Origin: Oscillospiraceae bacterium | GTDB taxonomy: Bacteria; Bacillota; Clostridia; Oscillospirales; Oscillospiraceae | DNA: 64,000 nt | NCBI GenBank assembly: GCA_017938625.1 | Contig: JAGBBD010000032.1 | Span: forward strand, 1-64,000 | Direction: 5' to 3' | Shown here: positions 1-8,253 of the stretch, in pieces | Numbering within the stretch: position 1 is the first letter of the stretch | Layout of the letters: every line of letters begins with the position of its first letter | Program-made: the position numbers and the translations under genes | The notes under the pieces: generated by a model | Seen by the model: only the letters and a program-made list of their open reading frames with translations | Database searches by the model: none | What the model was told of the DNA's origin: nothing

Positions 1-443
1 ACGGCGCTGTGACCCTTGGCACCATGGACGGTGCCAATGTGGAGATCGTGGAGCAGGCAGGCATCGAGAACAACTATATCTTCGGTGCCACCGTGGATGA
101 GATCAACGGCATTCGCGATCACTATGATCCTCAGTCCATCTACCACAATGATCCCAAGCTCAAGCGCGCCATCGACACTCTGGTGGACGGTACCATCCCC
201 ACGGATGACGAGCTGCGCGATCTGCACACCTCTCTGGTTTACGGCGCCAACTGGCACCGTGCAGACAACTACTATGTGCTGCATGACTTCAACTCCTATC
301 TGGATGCCAAGCTGCGCGCCAACCGTGACTACCGCGACCGCCACAACTTCGGCAGAAAGTGCGTCATGAACGTTGCCTCCGCAGGCAAGTTCTCCTCCGA
401 CCGCACCATCCGCCAGTATGCCGAAGAGATCTGGCACGTGTAA
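1..443 (+). CDS. glgP: Glycogen phosphorylase, C-terminal part (5' end outside window)
   Basis: The reading frame is open from the window edge and ends in TAA at 441-443. It begins with the phosphorylase signature TLGTMDGANVEI, which lies in the C-terminal catalytic domain of the GT35 glycogen/maltodextrin phosphorylases. About 145 residues are visible out of a usual 750-850. The family removes glucose-1-phosphate from alpha-1,4-glucans in the cytoplasm using pyridoxal phosphate. The end of the protein (SAGKFSSDRTIRQYAEEIW) is the normal family C-terminus, so the gene is not truncated at this side. Substrate (glycogen or maltodextrin) cannot be decided from the part visible. It is followed at once by a strong terminator. 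Confidence 0.93.
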   Translation, partial: GAVTLGTMDGANVEIVEQAGIENNYIFGATVDEINGIRDHYDPQSIYHNDPKLKRAIDTLVDGTIPTDDELRDLHTSLVYGANWHRADNYYVLHDFNSYLDAKLRANRDYRDRHNFGRKCVMNVASAGKFSSDRTIRQYAEEIWHV

Positions 444-455
444 AAAACCATCAGA

Positions 456-486
456 CAGACGCTGACACAGTCAGCGTCTGTTTTTT
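456..486 (+). terminator. Intrinsic terminator of glgP
   Basis: Arms 456-465 and 471-480 (CAGACGCTGA / TCAGCGTCTG) form a perfect 10-bp stem with a 5-nt loop followed by a run of T to 486. Confidence 0.85.
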
Positions 487-498
487 GCCTTCAAGAGA

Positions 499-531
499 AG
501 CAAGCCCGGACGGTTTCCGTCCGGGCTTGCT
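499..531. terminator. Bidirectional terminator between glgP and the DraG fragment
   Basis: Arms 499-511 and 519-531 (AGCAAGCCCGGAC and its complement) give a 13-bp perfect stem, T-rich at the right end. It sits directly before the stop of the minus-strand gene, so it can serve that gene and back up the previous terminator. Confidence 0.75.
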
Positions 532-532
532 T

Positions 533-850
533 TTATCGTTTATACTTTTCTTCCCATACTTTGCCGCGGCACCAGAGGAGGGACAAAGGCGTGTTGACGC
601 AGCGCTGATAGGAGCACAGTAGACCGTTTGCGGTAAAGAGGGTCATCTGGGTATCGTCGGAGATCAGCGCCTTGCCGCTTTCCGGGTCGAGCTCATATTG
701 GGTGATGCCCTCAGGGCCGTATTTTTCCCGGATGGCAGACAGGGGCGAAAATTCCACAGCATAGCCGAGGGCATCGCCAACAGCGCCGCCGATGAGACTG
801 CCTTTGACGCGGTCTGCGTAGGTAAGGTCAGTTTGCTGAAAAAAAGACAT
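533..850 (-). pseudogene. ADP-ribosylglycohydrolase (DraG-type) N-terminal fragment
   Basis: 105 residues. The first 75 or so match the start of ADP-ribosylglycohydrolases: KGSLIGGAVGDALGYAVEF followed by ISDDTQMTLFTANGLL, the latter holding the acidic metal-binding SDDT motif. The family removes ADP-ribose from proteins or small molecules with a di-magnesium site and is usually about 300 residues long. Here the frame stops soon after the first motif, a terminator follows directly, and the remaining metal ligands near the C-terminus are absent. It is therefore probably a remnant. An AAGGAG-type ribosome binding site precedes the ATG, and the gene lies 19 bp behind the PcfJ-like gene, apparently in one transcript. 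A short functional peptide cannot be excluded. Confidence 0.7.
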
Positions 851-869
851 GGGACACTCCTTTCAAGTG

Positions 870-2183
870 TTAAAACGGAAGATCATCATCTTCAAGCAGA
901 AGGTCAAGGTGGTGGCGGTCGCACCACTTACCGAAGGCTTCAAACAAGGGTGTGTCCGGCTCCATGTGGCGGTTGCCGTATGTCAGGGCTTGACAGACGT
1001 TGTTTCCGCTGACTTCGATGGCGGCAACGGTGCGCATATCCTTGCGGACGACGACCACGGGATTGCCTGTGCGTCGCCACTCCACGAGACAGTTGTCCAG
1101 ATCTTTTCCGGCGCGGATGTAGTCCTGCTTGGATCGCAGCCACAAAAAGGCAAAGCCGTCAATGACCGTGTCACAGATCCCGGACGGCACACAGGACATG
1201 GGAATGGACAAAGACCCTTCCGTATTGAGCAGCGTACAGGAACACTCTTTCCAGAAGCCGTGCTGATGCCAGCTTGTTTGCAGCTGCTTTTTACGGTGCT
1301 CGTTCATGGCGCAGTACTGCAAAGCCAGACGATTGACCGTGTCCGGGCGCAGGGTCAGCTGACGGCACAGGGCATTTGCACCACAGTCTTTGCCGTAATC
1401 GAGGTAAAACTCCAACACCCCGGGGAAGTCATGGATGGAAGAGAGCACCTCAAAGGCAGAAAGGCTGCTGAGAAACTCGCAGAACACATCAATGTTTTGG
1501 AGGATCTCATACAGCTGTTGGCATTGCTGTGTGTAAAACAGCAGTCCCGGATGCAGGAAAAAGGCTTTTCGCACACTGCGGACATAGGGAAGCGTTGTGC
1601 CCTTGAGCAGCTCGTCACAGTCGTCGGGCGTGTGCAAAGCAGCTGCCTGCTTGCGGAAGTCTTCGTGAATGATGCCGGTATCCCGGTCAAAGGGGATGGC
1701 ATCGAAAAAACAGGCTGGGAAGCCCACAAAGCGCGTCATCAGCACGCAGCGATCCAGAGTCATCCGGTGACCGGTAAAGGGCAAAGATACGCCCTTCCAG
1801 AAGTGAGAAAATCCTTTCTCCAGAGCATCGTTGAGCACAGGATCCTCTGCCATGGCGACAAACAGGGAACTGCTGCTGTCCGGGCAGGGACGCTGCGTCA
1901 GATCCATGGCACACAGGGGGGTCCCGTCTGTGTCGCAAAGCTGCGCCTGTACCGTGCCGCGCCCAAAACAAAACTGCACACGCTCGTACAGAGGGAATGT
2001 GCCGGGCAGGCGGAAGGAAGAGACCCAGACGGCATCGAGCAGATCTTTCAGATCATCCAGCCGGCGCGTCAGGATCAGCGTGTCCTCCTGTACCTGCAGG
2101 GTGATCTGCCACGGCTGCTGCGCGCAGCAGGAAAGATCCTGCTCGTCCGGATAATGTCTGTTGATCAAAAGCGTTTGCTGCAT
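870..2183 (-). CDS. PcfJ-like domain protein
   Basis: 437 residues, soluble, with no signal peptide or membrane segment. The C-terminal third contains FAFLWLRSKQDYIRAGKDLDNCL and then a stretch ending QALTYGNRH, which resembles the PcfJ-like domain (a conserved AG..L.NC segment followed by a short beta-rich domain) found in plasmid, phage and accessory genes of Firmicutes. PcfJ itself is a protein of unknown mechanism from conjugative plasmid pCF10. The first 300 residues are not recognisable. The start is supported by GGAGGATTCCT before the ATG. It is the first gene of a two-gene unit with the DraG fragment. No conjugation genes are nearby, so any plasmid role is not supported here. Confidence 0.5.
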   Translation of the reverse strand: MQQTLLINRHYPDEQDLSCCAQQPWQITLQVQEDTLILTRRLDDLKDLLDAVWVSSFRLPGTFPLYERVQFCFGRGTVQAQLCDTDGTPLCAMDLTQRPCPDSSSSLFVAMAEDPVLNDALEKGFSHFWKGVSLPFTGHRMTLDRCVLMTRFVGFPACFFDAIPFDRDTGIIHEDFRKQAAALHTPDDCDELLKGTTLPYVRSVRKAFFLHPGLLFYTQQCQQLYEILQNIDVFCEFLSSLSAFEVLSSIHDFPGVLEFYLDYGKDCGANALCRQLTLRPDTVNRLALQYCAMNEHRKKQLQTSWHQHGFWKECSCTLLNTEGSLSIPMSCVPSGICDTVIDGFAFLWLRSKQDYIRAGKDLDNCLVEWRRTGNPVVVVRKDMRTVAAIEVSGNNVCQALTYGNRHMEPDTPLFEAFGKWCDRHHLDLLLEDDDLPF

Positions 2184-2330
2184 AGGAATCCTCCTTTCCC
2201 GGTTTTATCACCATAACATAGTCTCTGTCCGATTTTCGGGACAGCGATGTGATTTCTTCTTCTATGGTGCCACGAACAGAAAGGGGAAAAGAAAGGGGGG
2301 CTGTTTGATGGATTTACCACACAGAACTGC

Positions 2331-2359
2331 TTTACAGAAAGGCAATTTTCGTATAGAAT
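2331..2359 (+). promoter_or_regulatory. Sigma-A promoter of the Rnf-like operon
   Basis: TTTACA at 2331-2336, 17-nt spacer, TAGAAT at 2354-2359, 32 bp upstream of the first start codon at 2392. The stretch 2184-2330 shows no gene. Confidence 0.65.
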
Positions 2360-2391
2360 AGTACAAGGTATGCGCGGAAAGGAGCCGGAGT

Positions 2392-2763
2392 ATGAAGCGA
2401 GATGTTTTGAAATTCCGCAAAAGCGATCTTCTGGCTGCCGCGCTGGTTCTGCTGGCGGCTTTGCTGACCTGTGCGCTGCTGCCGCGTCTGATGCAGACAG
2501 GAGAGTTTGCGTCTGTCTATCAAGACGGTAGGCTGATCCGTCGTGTGCCTTTGACGGTGGATCAGACCTTTTCTGTCACAGGTGATTATACCAACACCGT
2601 AACAGTCAAAGACGGCAAGATCGCCGTGACGGTGTCGGACTGTCCCACCAATGACTGTGTCCATCAAGGGTGGCGGTCTTCCGGCGGCGCCATCATCTGT
2701 CTGCCCAACCGGGTGGAGATTCGGCTGCCGTCCGATGGCACGGTGGATATTTCTGTACCGTGA
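2392..2763 (+). CDS. NusG domain II-containing membrane-anchored protein (EetA-like)
   Basis: 123 residues. An N-terminal membrane anchor (about residues 13-33) is followed by an extracytoplasmic beta-rich domain with the NusG_II family pattern (GRLIRRVPL, VTVKDGKIAVTVSDCPTNDCVHQGW, ICLPNRVEIRL). The two cysteines in SDCPTNDC and the later IICLPN cysteine are typical. The same family is the first gene of many Rnf clusters and, to my knowledge, corresponds to EetA of the flavin-based extracellular electron transfer locus of Listeria and lactobacilli (recalled, not checked). Its biochemical role is unknown. It opens the operon 2392-8688, with a ribosome binding site GGAAAGGAG before the ATG and 8 bp to the next gene. 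Confidence 0.8.
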   Translation: MKRDVLKFRKSDLLAAALVLLAALLTCALLPRLMQTGEFASVYQDGRLIRRVPLTVDQTFSVTGDYTNTVTVKDGKIAVTVSDCPTNDCVHQGWRSSGGAIICLPNRVEIRLPSDGTVDISVP

Positions 2764-2771
2764 GGTGTGCC

Positions 2772-3293
2772 ATGAAAACCATCACTCTTGCGCGCAGCGC
2801 GCTGCTGGTCGCAATGGCGCTGGCGCTTTCTTATATGGAGCGGTTTCTGCCCCTGCAGCTGATCGTCCCGTTGCCCGGCGTGAAGCTGGGACTTGCCAAT
2901 CTTGTGACCATGATGGCGCTGTATTTTTTAAGCGCACGGCAGGGCTTTGTCATTTTGCTTTTACGCTGCGTTCTGGGCAGCGTGTTCTATGGCGGTCTTT
3001 CCGGTCTTGCCATGTCTTTGACAGGCGGCATCCTTGCTTATGCCGTTATGGCGGCAGCAAAAAAAAGCGGCAGTTTCTCTGTCTACGGTGTCAGTATTTT
3101 AGGCGCTGCTGCCCATAATCTGGGGCAGGTACTGGCGGCTGGCATGATGATGGGCTCGGTGTATACCTTGTTTTATCTGCCATTCCTTTTGCTGACAGGG
3201 CTGCTCACCGGTGTGATCACAGGTTCGGCCGCTGCATTTGCCTTCCGCGCGCTGCGCGGTACAAAACTTGATGCACTCACGCACACGGCGTGA
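2772..3293 (+). CDS. Gx transporter family membrane protein (EetB-like)
   Basis: 173 residues, five or six hydrophobic segments. It matches the Gx transporter / heptaprenyl diphosphate synthase component I family (early motif LPGVKLGLANLVTMMALYFL, then GSVFYGGLSGLAMSLTGG and AAAHNLGQVLAAGM). The family has an ECF-S-like fold and appears next to NusG_II proteins in Rnf and extracellular electron transfer loci. Substrate is unknown; a quinone precursor or flavin role has been proposed for relatives. I chose the ATG at 2772, with GAGGTG just before it, because an upstream start would overlap the previous gene and disturb the first membrane helix. Cytoplasmic membrane. Confidence 0.82.
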   Translation: MKTITLARSALLVAMALALSYMERFLPLQLIVPLPGVKLGLANLVTMMALYFLSARQGFVILLLRCVLGSVFYGGLSGLAMSLTGGILAYAVMAAAKKSGSFSVYGVSILGAAAHNLGQVLAAGMMMGSVYTLFYLPFLLLTGLLTGVITGSAAAFAFRALRGTKLDALTHTA

Positions 3294-3334
3294 TGCAATA
3301 TTACATTCCCCCCGGGAAAACAGGAGGAAAAAAC

Positions 3335-4387
3335 ATGAAAACTTTGAAACCCATCGCGCTTTTGCTGGCGCTTGTGCTGGCACTCGGCATGCTGACTGCC
3401 TGCGCACCCACCGTGGTCGTGCTGCAGGAAGAAGCGCTGGTGTCTGAGGATGACGGCATTCAGCCCGTCACGGAAGGCTCTGTCAAAACAGGCCTGTCCT
3501 TTGTGACCTCCACCATGGCAAGCACCTCTGCCACAGAGGAAGAGGACGGAATTGCCCAGAGCGATATCTCTCTGGTGGCGGTGACTGTGGATGAAAACGG
3601 TGTCATTGACCGCTGTGTGATCGATTCTGTGCAGGCGAAGATCGGCTTTGACGCAAAGGGTACGCTGACAGGCGATGTGAATGCTCCCATTTTGAGCAAA
3701 AATGAGCTTGGTACCGACTATGGTATGAGCGTCATCAGCCCCATCGGCAAGGAATGGAATGAGCAGGTGGCTGCCCTTGCCTCCTATGTGGAAGGCATGA
3801 CCGTGGAGGAAGTGACCGGCATCAAGATCAATGCCGAAGGCAAGCCGCAGGATGCGGATCTGGCGGCTTCTGTGACCATTTACATGGGCGGACTTCTGGC
3901 AGGTATTGAGGACGCTGTGAACAACGCAGTCCATCTCGGCGCCCAGAAGGGCGATGAGCTGGTGCTCCATACCCTGACCTCTGCTGCAGGCAGCAAGGAT
4001 GCGGTTGCAGACACAGATGGTCTGGCACAGGCATATTGCACCGTGGCAGTCATGACGCTGAACGGCGATGTGATCACCGGCTGCTATCTGGATGCTGTGC
4101 AGGCAAATGTGGGCTTTGATGAAAACGGCGCTTTGACCACAGAGCTGAGTGACGATGTGCCCAGCAAGAATACCCAGGGCGATGAATACGGCATGAGCGC
4201 CATCAGCTCCATCGGTGCCGACTGGCACGAGCAGGCTGCCTCCTTCAGCGCCTATGTGACGGGCAAGACCGTGGCAGAGGCTGCAGGCATTGCCGTGTCC
4301 GAGGGCAAGGCGGCAGATGCAGATCTGGCATCCTCTGTGACCATGAGCATCGGTGATTTCCTGACGCTTATGGAAAAGGCAGGATAA
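3335..4387 (+). CDS. Lipoprotein with two tandem FMN-binding-like repeats (PplA-like)
   Basis: 350 residues. The signal peptide ends in lipobox LTAC, so Cys23 is predicted to be lipidated. The mature part is an internal duplication: both halves share the order DG-AQ, VAV-T(V/L), NG-V-I, DAVQA or DSVQA, (K/N)-(I/V)GFD, then YGMS-(V/A)IS-IG, DADLA(A/S)SVT. The halves run from roughly residues 60-195 and 215-350. The layout resembles PplA, the flavinylated lipoprotein of Gram-positive extracellular electron transfer, but no DxxSGAT flavinylation motif is visible, so any cofactor is unproven. AGGAGG sits 8 bp before the start. It is followed 1 bp later by apbE, the enzyme that attaches FMN to such proteins. 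Confidence 0.68.
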   Translation: MKTLKPIALLLALVLALGMLTACAPTVVVLQEEALVSEDDGIQPVTEGSVKTGLSFVTSTMASTSATEEEDGIAQSDISLVAVTVDENGVIDRCVIDSVQAKIGFDAKGTLTGDVNAPILSKNELGTDYGMSVISPIGKEWNEQVAALASYVEGMTVEEVTGIKINAEGKPQDADLAASVTIYMGGLLAGIEDAVNNAVHLGAQKGDELVLHTLTSAAGSKDAVADTDGLAQAYCTVAVMTLNGDVITGCYLDAVQANVGFDENGALTTELSDDVPSKNTQGDEYGMSAISSIGADWHEQAASFSAYVTGKTVAEAAGIAVSEGKAADADLASSVTMSIGDFLTLMEKAG

Positions 4388-4388
4388 G

Positions 4389-5411
4389 ATGCGCCGCGTA
4401 AGATGCCTTCTTTTGGCAGCGGTTTTGCTGCTGACAGGCTGTGCTGTGCAGGTGCAGGAGCCTTCGCTGACGCGATATGAAGCAAGTTTTCTGAGCTTGT
4501 TCGACACGGTGACCACCATGGTGGGCTTTGCTTCTTCGGAAGACGAATTCCGTGCCGTGGCGCAGCAGATCCATGATGATCTGGAAGAGTATCATCAGCT
4601 GTATGATATTTATCATGACTACCCGGGCATCAATAATCTGAAAACAGTCAATGACATGGCAGGAGCGGCACCGGTGCAGGTGGATCGTAGGATCGTGGAT
4701 CTTCTGCTGCTTTGCAAAGACATGGAACAGGAAACGGGCGGCATGGTCAATGTTGCCATGGGCAGCGTCCTGCAGCTGTGGCATGAGGCGCGTATGGACG
4801 CGCTGGCAGATCCTGCCCATGCCAGACTGCCGGATCAGCAGCTGCTGCAGCAGGCAGCAGAGCATACAGATCTTGACAAGGTCATCGTGGATGAAGAGCA
4901 CTCCACGGTATTCCTGTCCGATCCACAGATGCGTCTGGATGTGGGCGCTGTGGCGAAGGGCTATGCTGTCCGGCAGGTGTGCAGTAATGCACCCAAGGGG
5001 CTTCTGATCAGCGTGGGCGGCAATGTATGCAGCACAGGCGAGAAACCGGACGGTACACCGTGGGTCGTAGGGCTGGAAAACCCGGACGGCGGCAATTATC
5101 TGCACACGATCTATCATACCATTGGTGCAGTTGTGACCAGTGGTGATTATCAGCGATATTTCATCGCAGACGGCAAAGCATACCACCATATCATCGACCC
5201 GGACACCTTGATGCCGGGGACAAATTGGAGGGCGGTGTCCATCCTTTGTGAAGACTCCGCTCTGGCAGATGCCCTTTCCACCGCCCTGTTTCTGCTGCCT
5301 CGTGCAGAGGGACAGAAGCTGCTGGATCGGTTTGAAGCCTCTGCCATGTGGGTGGCGCTTGACGGTAGCGAATATTTCAGCCCCGGATTTGAAGAACGGC
5401 TGAAGACATAA
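4389..5411 (+). CDS. apbE: FAD:protein FMN transferase (ApbE family), lipoprotein
   Basis: 340 residues with a lipobox (LTGC, Cys18), so the enzyme should sit on the outer face of the membrane. Motifs of the ApbE family are present: FDTVTTM early, VNVAMGSVLQLW, RLDVGAVAKGYAVRQV, the GGNVCSTG loop, and HHIIDPDTLMPG with the metal/FAD-binding region, then ADALSTALFLL. The family cleaves FAD and transfers FMN to a Thr or Ser in target proteins, with magnesium. RnfD and RnfG in the same operon are the expected targets; the lipoprotein upstream is another possible one. The start is 1 bp after the previous stop, indicating translational coupling. Confidence 0.93.
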   Translation: MRRVRCLLLAAVLLLTGCAVQVQEPSLTRYEASFLSLFDTVTTMVGFASSEDEFRAVAQQIHDDLEEYHQLYDIYHDYPGINNLKTVNDMAGAAPVQVDRRIVDLLLLCKDMEQETGGMVNVAMGSVLQLWHEARMDALADPAHARLPDQQLLQQAAEHTDLDKVIVDEEHSTVFLSDPQMRLDVGAVAKGYAVRQVCSNAPKGLLISVGGNVCSTGEKPDGTPWVVGLENPDGGNYLHTIYHTIGAVVTSGDYQRYFIADGKAYHHIIDPDTLMPGTNWRAVSILCEDSALADALSTALFLLPRAEGQKLLDRFEASAMWVALDGSEYFSPGFEERLKT

Positions 5412-5438
5412 ACATTGTGAAGTAAAGGAGACGCTTCC

Positions 5439-6737
5439 ATGAAGAAACTGTTTTTCGGCGGTGTCCATCCTGCAGGACGAAAAGAACTGGCAGGACACGA
5501 CAAGCCGATTCCCGCACCTGCGCCTGCGCAGGTGGTGATCCCTCTGCGGCAGCATATCGGTGCCACATGCACCCCTCTGGTGCAGGTGGGCGATACGGTC
5601 AAAATGGGGCAGAAGATCGGTGACGGCGCCGGTCTGTGCGTTCCGGTGCATGCTTCTGTTTCCGGTACCGTGACTGCCATTGAGCCTCGCCCCCATATCA
5701 GCGGTGTGCCGGTGGAATCTATCGTCATTGATAATGATGGTCTGGATACCCCTGCAGAAGAAATGCAGGCATATAGAAGCCATGCCCAGCTTTCCCGGCA
5801 GGAGCTTCTGGATATTATCCACGAAGCCGGTATCGTCGGCATGGGCGGTGCCACGTTCCCCACGGATGTGAAAGCCAATGTGCCTCTGGGTCAGATCGAT
5901 ACGGTCATTGTCAACGGCTGCGAGTGCGAGCCTTACATCACCGCCGATGACTGCCTCATGTGCAGCAACGCCGAGGAGATCATCATGGGTCTGCGGATCA
6001 TGATCCGAATCGCGGAGCCTAAGCGCGCCATCATCGCTGTGGAAGACAACAAACCCGATGCCATTCGGGAAATAGAAAAATATCTGCTGGACTATCCCGA
6101 TGTGGAACTGGCGGTGCTGCCTGCCAGATATCCCCAGGGCGCGGAAAAACAGCTGATCGCCGCCGTAACGGGCAGGGAGGTTCCCTCCGGCAAGCTTCCC
6201 AAGGATGTGGGCTGTGTGGTGTTCAATGCTGCCACCTATGCTTCCATCTATAAGGCAGTCTATGAGGGCAAGCCTCTCATTGAGCGTATCGTTACCGTCA
6301 CCGGTGAAGGCGCTGCCAAGCCTAAGAATATGTTGGTGCGTCTCGGTACGCCGCTGTCCTTCCTGCTTAAGGCAGCGGGCGGCGCCAGAGCCGAAACGAT
6401 CAAGATCGTGGCAGGCGGCCCCATGATGGGAAAGGCACAGAAGAATCTGGATGCCTCTGTGGTCAAGGGCACCAACGGCATCGTCTGTCTGACCAAGATG
6501 ACAAGAGTCAAAGATCCTGTGTGCATCCGCTGCGGCAAGTGCGCAGACAGCTGCCCCATGAAGCTGCAGCCGCTGTATCTGTACCGCAGCGAGCAGGCGA
6601 AGGACTATGATGAGCTGCGCAGACTCCATATTATGGACTGCGTGGAGTGCGGCTGCTGTGCCTACAGCTGCCCCGCCAAGATCTCCTTGGTCAAGAGCAT
6701 CCGCCGTGCCAAGGCTGCCATCAAGGGAGGAAAATGA
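5439..6737 (+). CDS. rnfC: Electron transport complex subunit RnfC
   Basis: 432 residues, full length for a clostridial RnfC. It begins with FFGGVHPAGRKEL (the usual GGIHP-type opening), contains VGMGGATFPTDVK of the NADH/FMN-binding fold shared with NuoF, and ends with two ferredoxin-type CxxCxxCxxxC motifs at Cys362-365-368-372 and Cys401-404-407-411. In complete Rnf complexes RnfC oxidises NADH or delivers electrons to it, at the cytoplasmic side. AAAGGAG precedes the ATG. The gene is intact, with all catalytic and cluster residues in place, which matters because its usual partner RnfB is not present in this operon. Confidence 0.94.
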   Translation: MKKLFFGGVHPAGRKELAGHDKPIPAPAPAQVVIPLRQHIGATCTPLVQVGDTVKMGQKIGDGAGLCVPVHASVSGTVTAIEPRPHISGVPVESIVIDNDGLDTPAEEMQAYRSHAQLSRQELLDIIHEAGIVGMGGATFPTDVKANVPLGQIDTVIVNGCECEPYITADDCLMCSNAEEIIMGLRIMIRIAEPKRAIIAVEDNKPDAIREIEKYLLDYPDVELAVLPARYPQGAEKQLIAAVTGREVPSGKLPKDVGCVVFNAATYASIYKAVYEGKPLIERIVTVTGEGAAKPKNMLVRLGTPLSFLLKAAGGARAETIKIVAGGPMMGKAQKNLDASVVKGTNGIVCLTKMTRVKDPVCIRCGKCADSCPMKLQPLYLYRSEQAKDYDELRRLHIMDCVECGCCAYSCPAKISLVKSIRRAKAAIKGGK

Positions 6738-6738
6738 T

Positions 6739-7683
6739 ATGAAGCTGCATTATTCGTCTTCGCCCCATCTGCGCAGCAAGGATACCACCTCCCGGCTCAT
6801 GCTGGATGTGGTCATCGCCCTGCTGCCTGCTCTGATCGTGGGCATCGCGTTCCAGGGGTTGCGCGCTCTGATCGTGACCTTGATCAGCGTTCTGTCCGCT
6901 GCGGCAGCAGAGGGTATTTGGGGGCTGCTGACCAAGAAAAAGAAACTTCTGAAGGACGGCTCTGCCGTGTTGACAGGGCTGCTCCTTGCCATGACCCTGC
7001 CTGCCACCGTTCCGCTGTGGCTGCCTGCCGCAGGTGCGGTGTTTGCTGTGATCGTGGTAAAGGCTTTGTGCGGCGGTCTTGGTCAGAATATTTTCAATCC
7101 TGCGTTGGCTGCCAGAGCATTCTTGATGCTCTTGTTCCCGGCAGCCATGACCAAATTTGCGCCCATTGGTGTGGATGCGGTATCTTCTGCCACGGCGCTG
7201 CACCATATGCAGATCCCGGCTCTGCCGGAGCAGCCCCTGTGGGAGCTGTTCCTTGGCAATATGAGCGGCACCATCGGTGAAGTCTGTACCCTTGCTCTGC
7301 TGGCAGGCGGTGTGTATCTGCTGGCTCGTAAGGTCATCACCATCCGAATTCCCGGTGCGTATCTTGGCACGGTGGCTGTGCTGACGCTGGTGTTCCACAA
7401 GACCGACAATGCCCTTCTGTGGATGCTGTATCAGCTGTGCAGCGGCGGCGTGGTGCTGGGTGCCTTCTTTATGGCAACGGACTATGTCACCTCTCCCACC
7501 ACCCGTCTGGGTCAGGTGATCTATGGTGTTGGCTGCGGCGCGCTGACAGTCATTTTCCGCTACACCGGTCTGTTCCCCGAAGGTGTGACCTATGCCATTT
7601 TGCTCATGAATGCCGCTGTCTGGCTGCTGGAGCGCTATACTGCTCCCGTGGTCTTTGGCTGTGGGAAAGGAGGCACCAAATGA
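6739..7683 (+). CDS. rnfD: Electron transport complex subunit RnfD
   Basis: 314 residues, about nine membrane helices, RnfD/NqrB family. The usual flavinylation motif SGAT appears as DAVSSAT (residues 146-152), with Thr152 as the likely FMN attachment site and Ser in place of Gly. The conserved GLGQNIFNPALAARAFLM segment and TDYVTSPTT near the C-terminus are also there. It starts 1 bp after the rnfC stop and overlaps rnfG by ATGA, so the three Rnf genes are translationally coupled. In Rnf the protein carries FMN in the membrane and takes part in ion-coupled electron flow. Confidence 0.92.
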   Translation: MKLHYSSSPHLRSKDTTSRLMLDVVIALLPALIVGIAFQGLRALIVTLISVLSAAAAEGIWGLLTKKKKLLKDGSAVLTGLLLAMTLPATVPLWLPAAGAVFAVIVVKALCGGLGQNIFNPALAARAFLMLLFPAAMTKFAPIGVDAVSSATALHHMQIPALPEQPLWELFLGNMSGTIGEVCTLALLAGGVYLLARKVITIRIPGAYLGTVAVLTLVFHKTDNALLWMLYQLCSGGVVLGAFFMATDYVTSPTTRLGQVIYGVGCGALTVIFRYTGLFPEGVTYAILLMNAAVWLLERYTAPVVFGCGKGGTK

Positions 7684-8249
7684 AAGTGGGAAAGAAGATC
7701 AAACGGTTTTTCAAAAAGAGACCTCTGTGGAAACCTCTTTCTGCCATTGTGCTGGCGATCTTGGTGCTGGTGACCATGCAGGCGGTGCTGCAGAGCGTCA
7801 AGGCAGAGATGGAGCAGGAGGCAAGAGAATACCTTATGTCCAATCTGCTGCTGGGCGGTGCACCATTCCGGGAAGAGGAATATACGGGTGAGGATGAGCT
7901 CATCACCGCCGTCTACCGTGGTACAGGCGGTTGCGTGGTGGAAACGCTGGTGGACGGCTATGCCGCTCCCATCGCTGTGTGGGTGGGCGTCAGAAATGAT
8001 GGCCATGTTACAGGCGTGACTATCCGCGATATGGCGGAAACCTACGGACTTGGCAGAAATGCCATGTTTGATGTGGATTTCCTTGTGCAGTTCCTGCGTA
8101 CCGAGGGCGATGCCGCTGTGGGAGAGAATGTCGACGCCATCTCCGGCGCCACGGTGACCTCCAAAGCCGTGACCAAGGCGGTCAATGCCGCTGTGGGCTT
8201 TGTCACAGGTGCGGACGTTTCCTCCGGTGCCACCGAATGGGGAGGTTAA
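7680..8249 (+). CDS. rnfG: Electron transport complex subunit RnfG
   Basis: 189 residues: cytoplasmic basic N-terminus, one membrane anchor (about residues 17-36), then an extracytoplasmic FMN_bind domain. The flavinylation motif DAISGAT is at residues 152-158, Thr158 being the expected FMN attachment site. A second motif of the same spacing, DVSSGAT, lies at residues 179-185 close to the C-terminus, which I do not know from ordinary RnfG. The start overlaps the rnfD stop. Normally rnfE, rnfA and rnfB follow; here an unrelated small membrane gene follows and then a terminator. Confidence 0.92.
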   Translation: MKVGKKIKRFFKKRPLWKPLSAIVLAILVLVTMQAVLQSVKAEMEQEAREYLMSNLLLGGAPFREEEYTGEDELITAVYRGTGGCVVETLVDGYAAPIAVWVGVRNDGHVTGVTIRDMAETYGLGRNAMFDVDFLVQFLRTEGDAAVGENVDAISGATVTSKAVTKAVNAAVGFVTGADVSSGATEWGG

Positions 8250-8253
8250 GGCT

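Noticed and set aside
2161..2361. 66-codon frame between the PcfJ-like gene and the Rnf-like operon
   Set aside because: No ribosome binding site, overlaps the start of the PcfJ-like gene on the other strand and the operon promoter.
4368..6629. Open reading frame of about 750 codons on the minus strand
   Set aside because: Antisense to apbE and rnfC, which are firmly identified.
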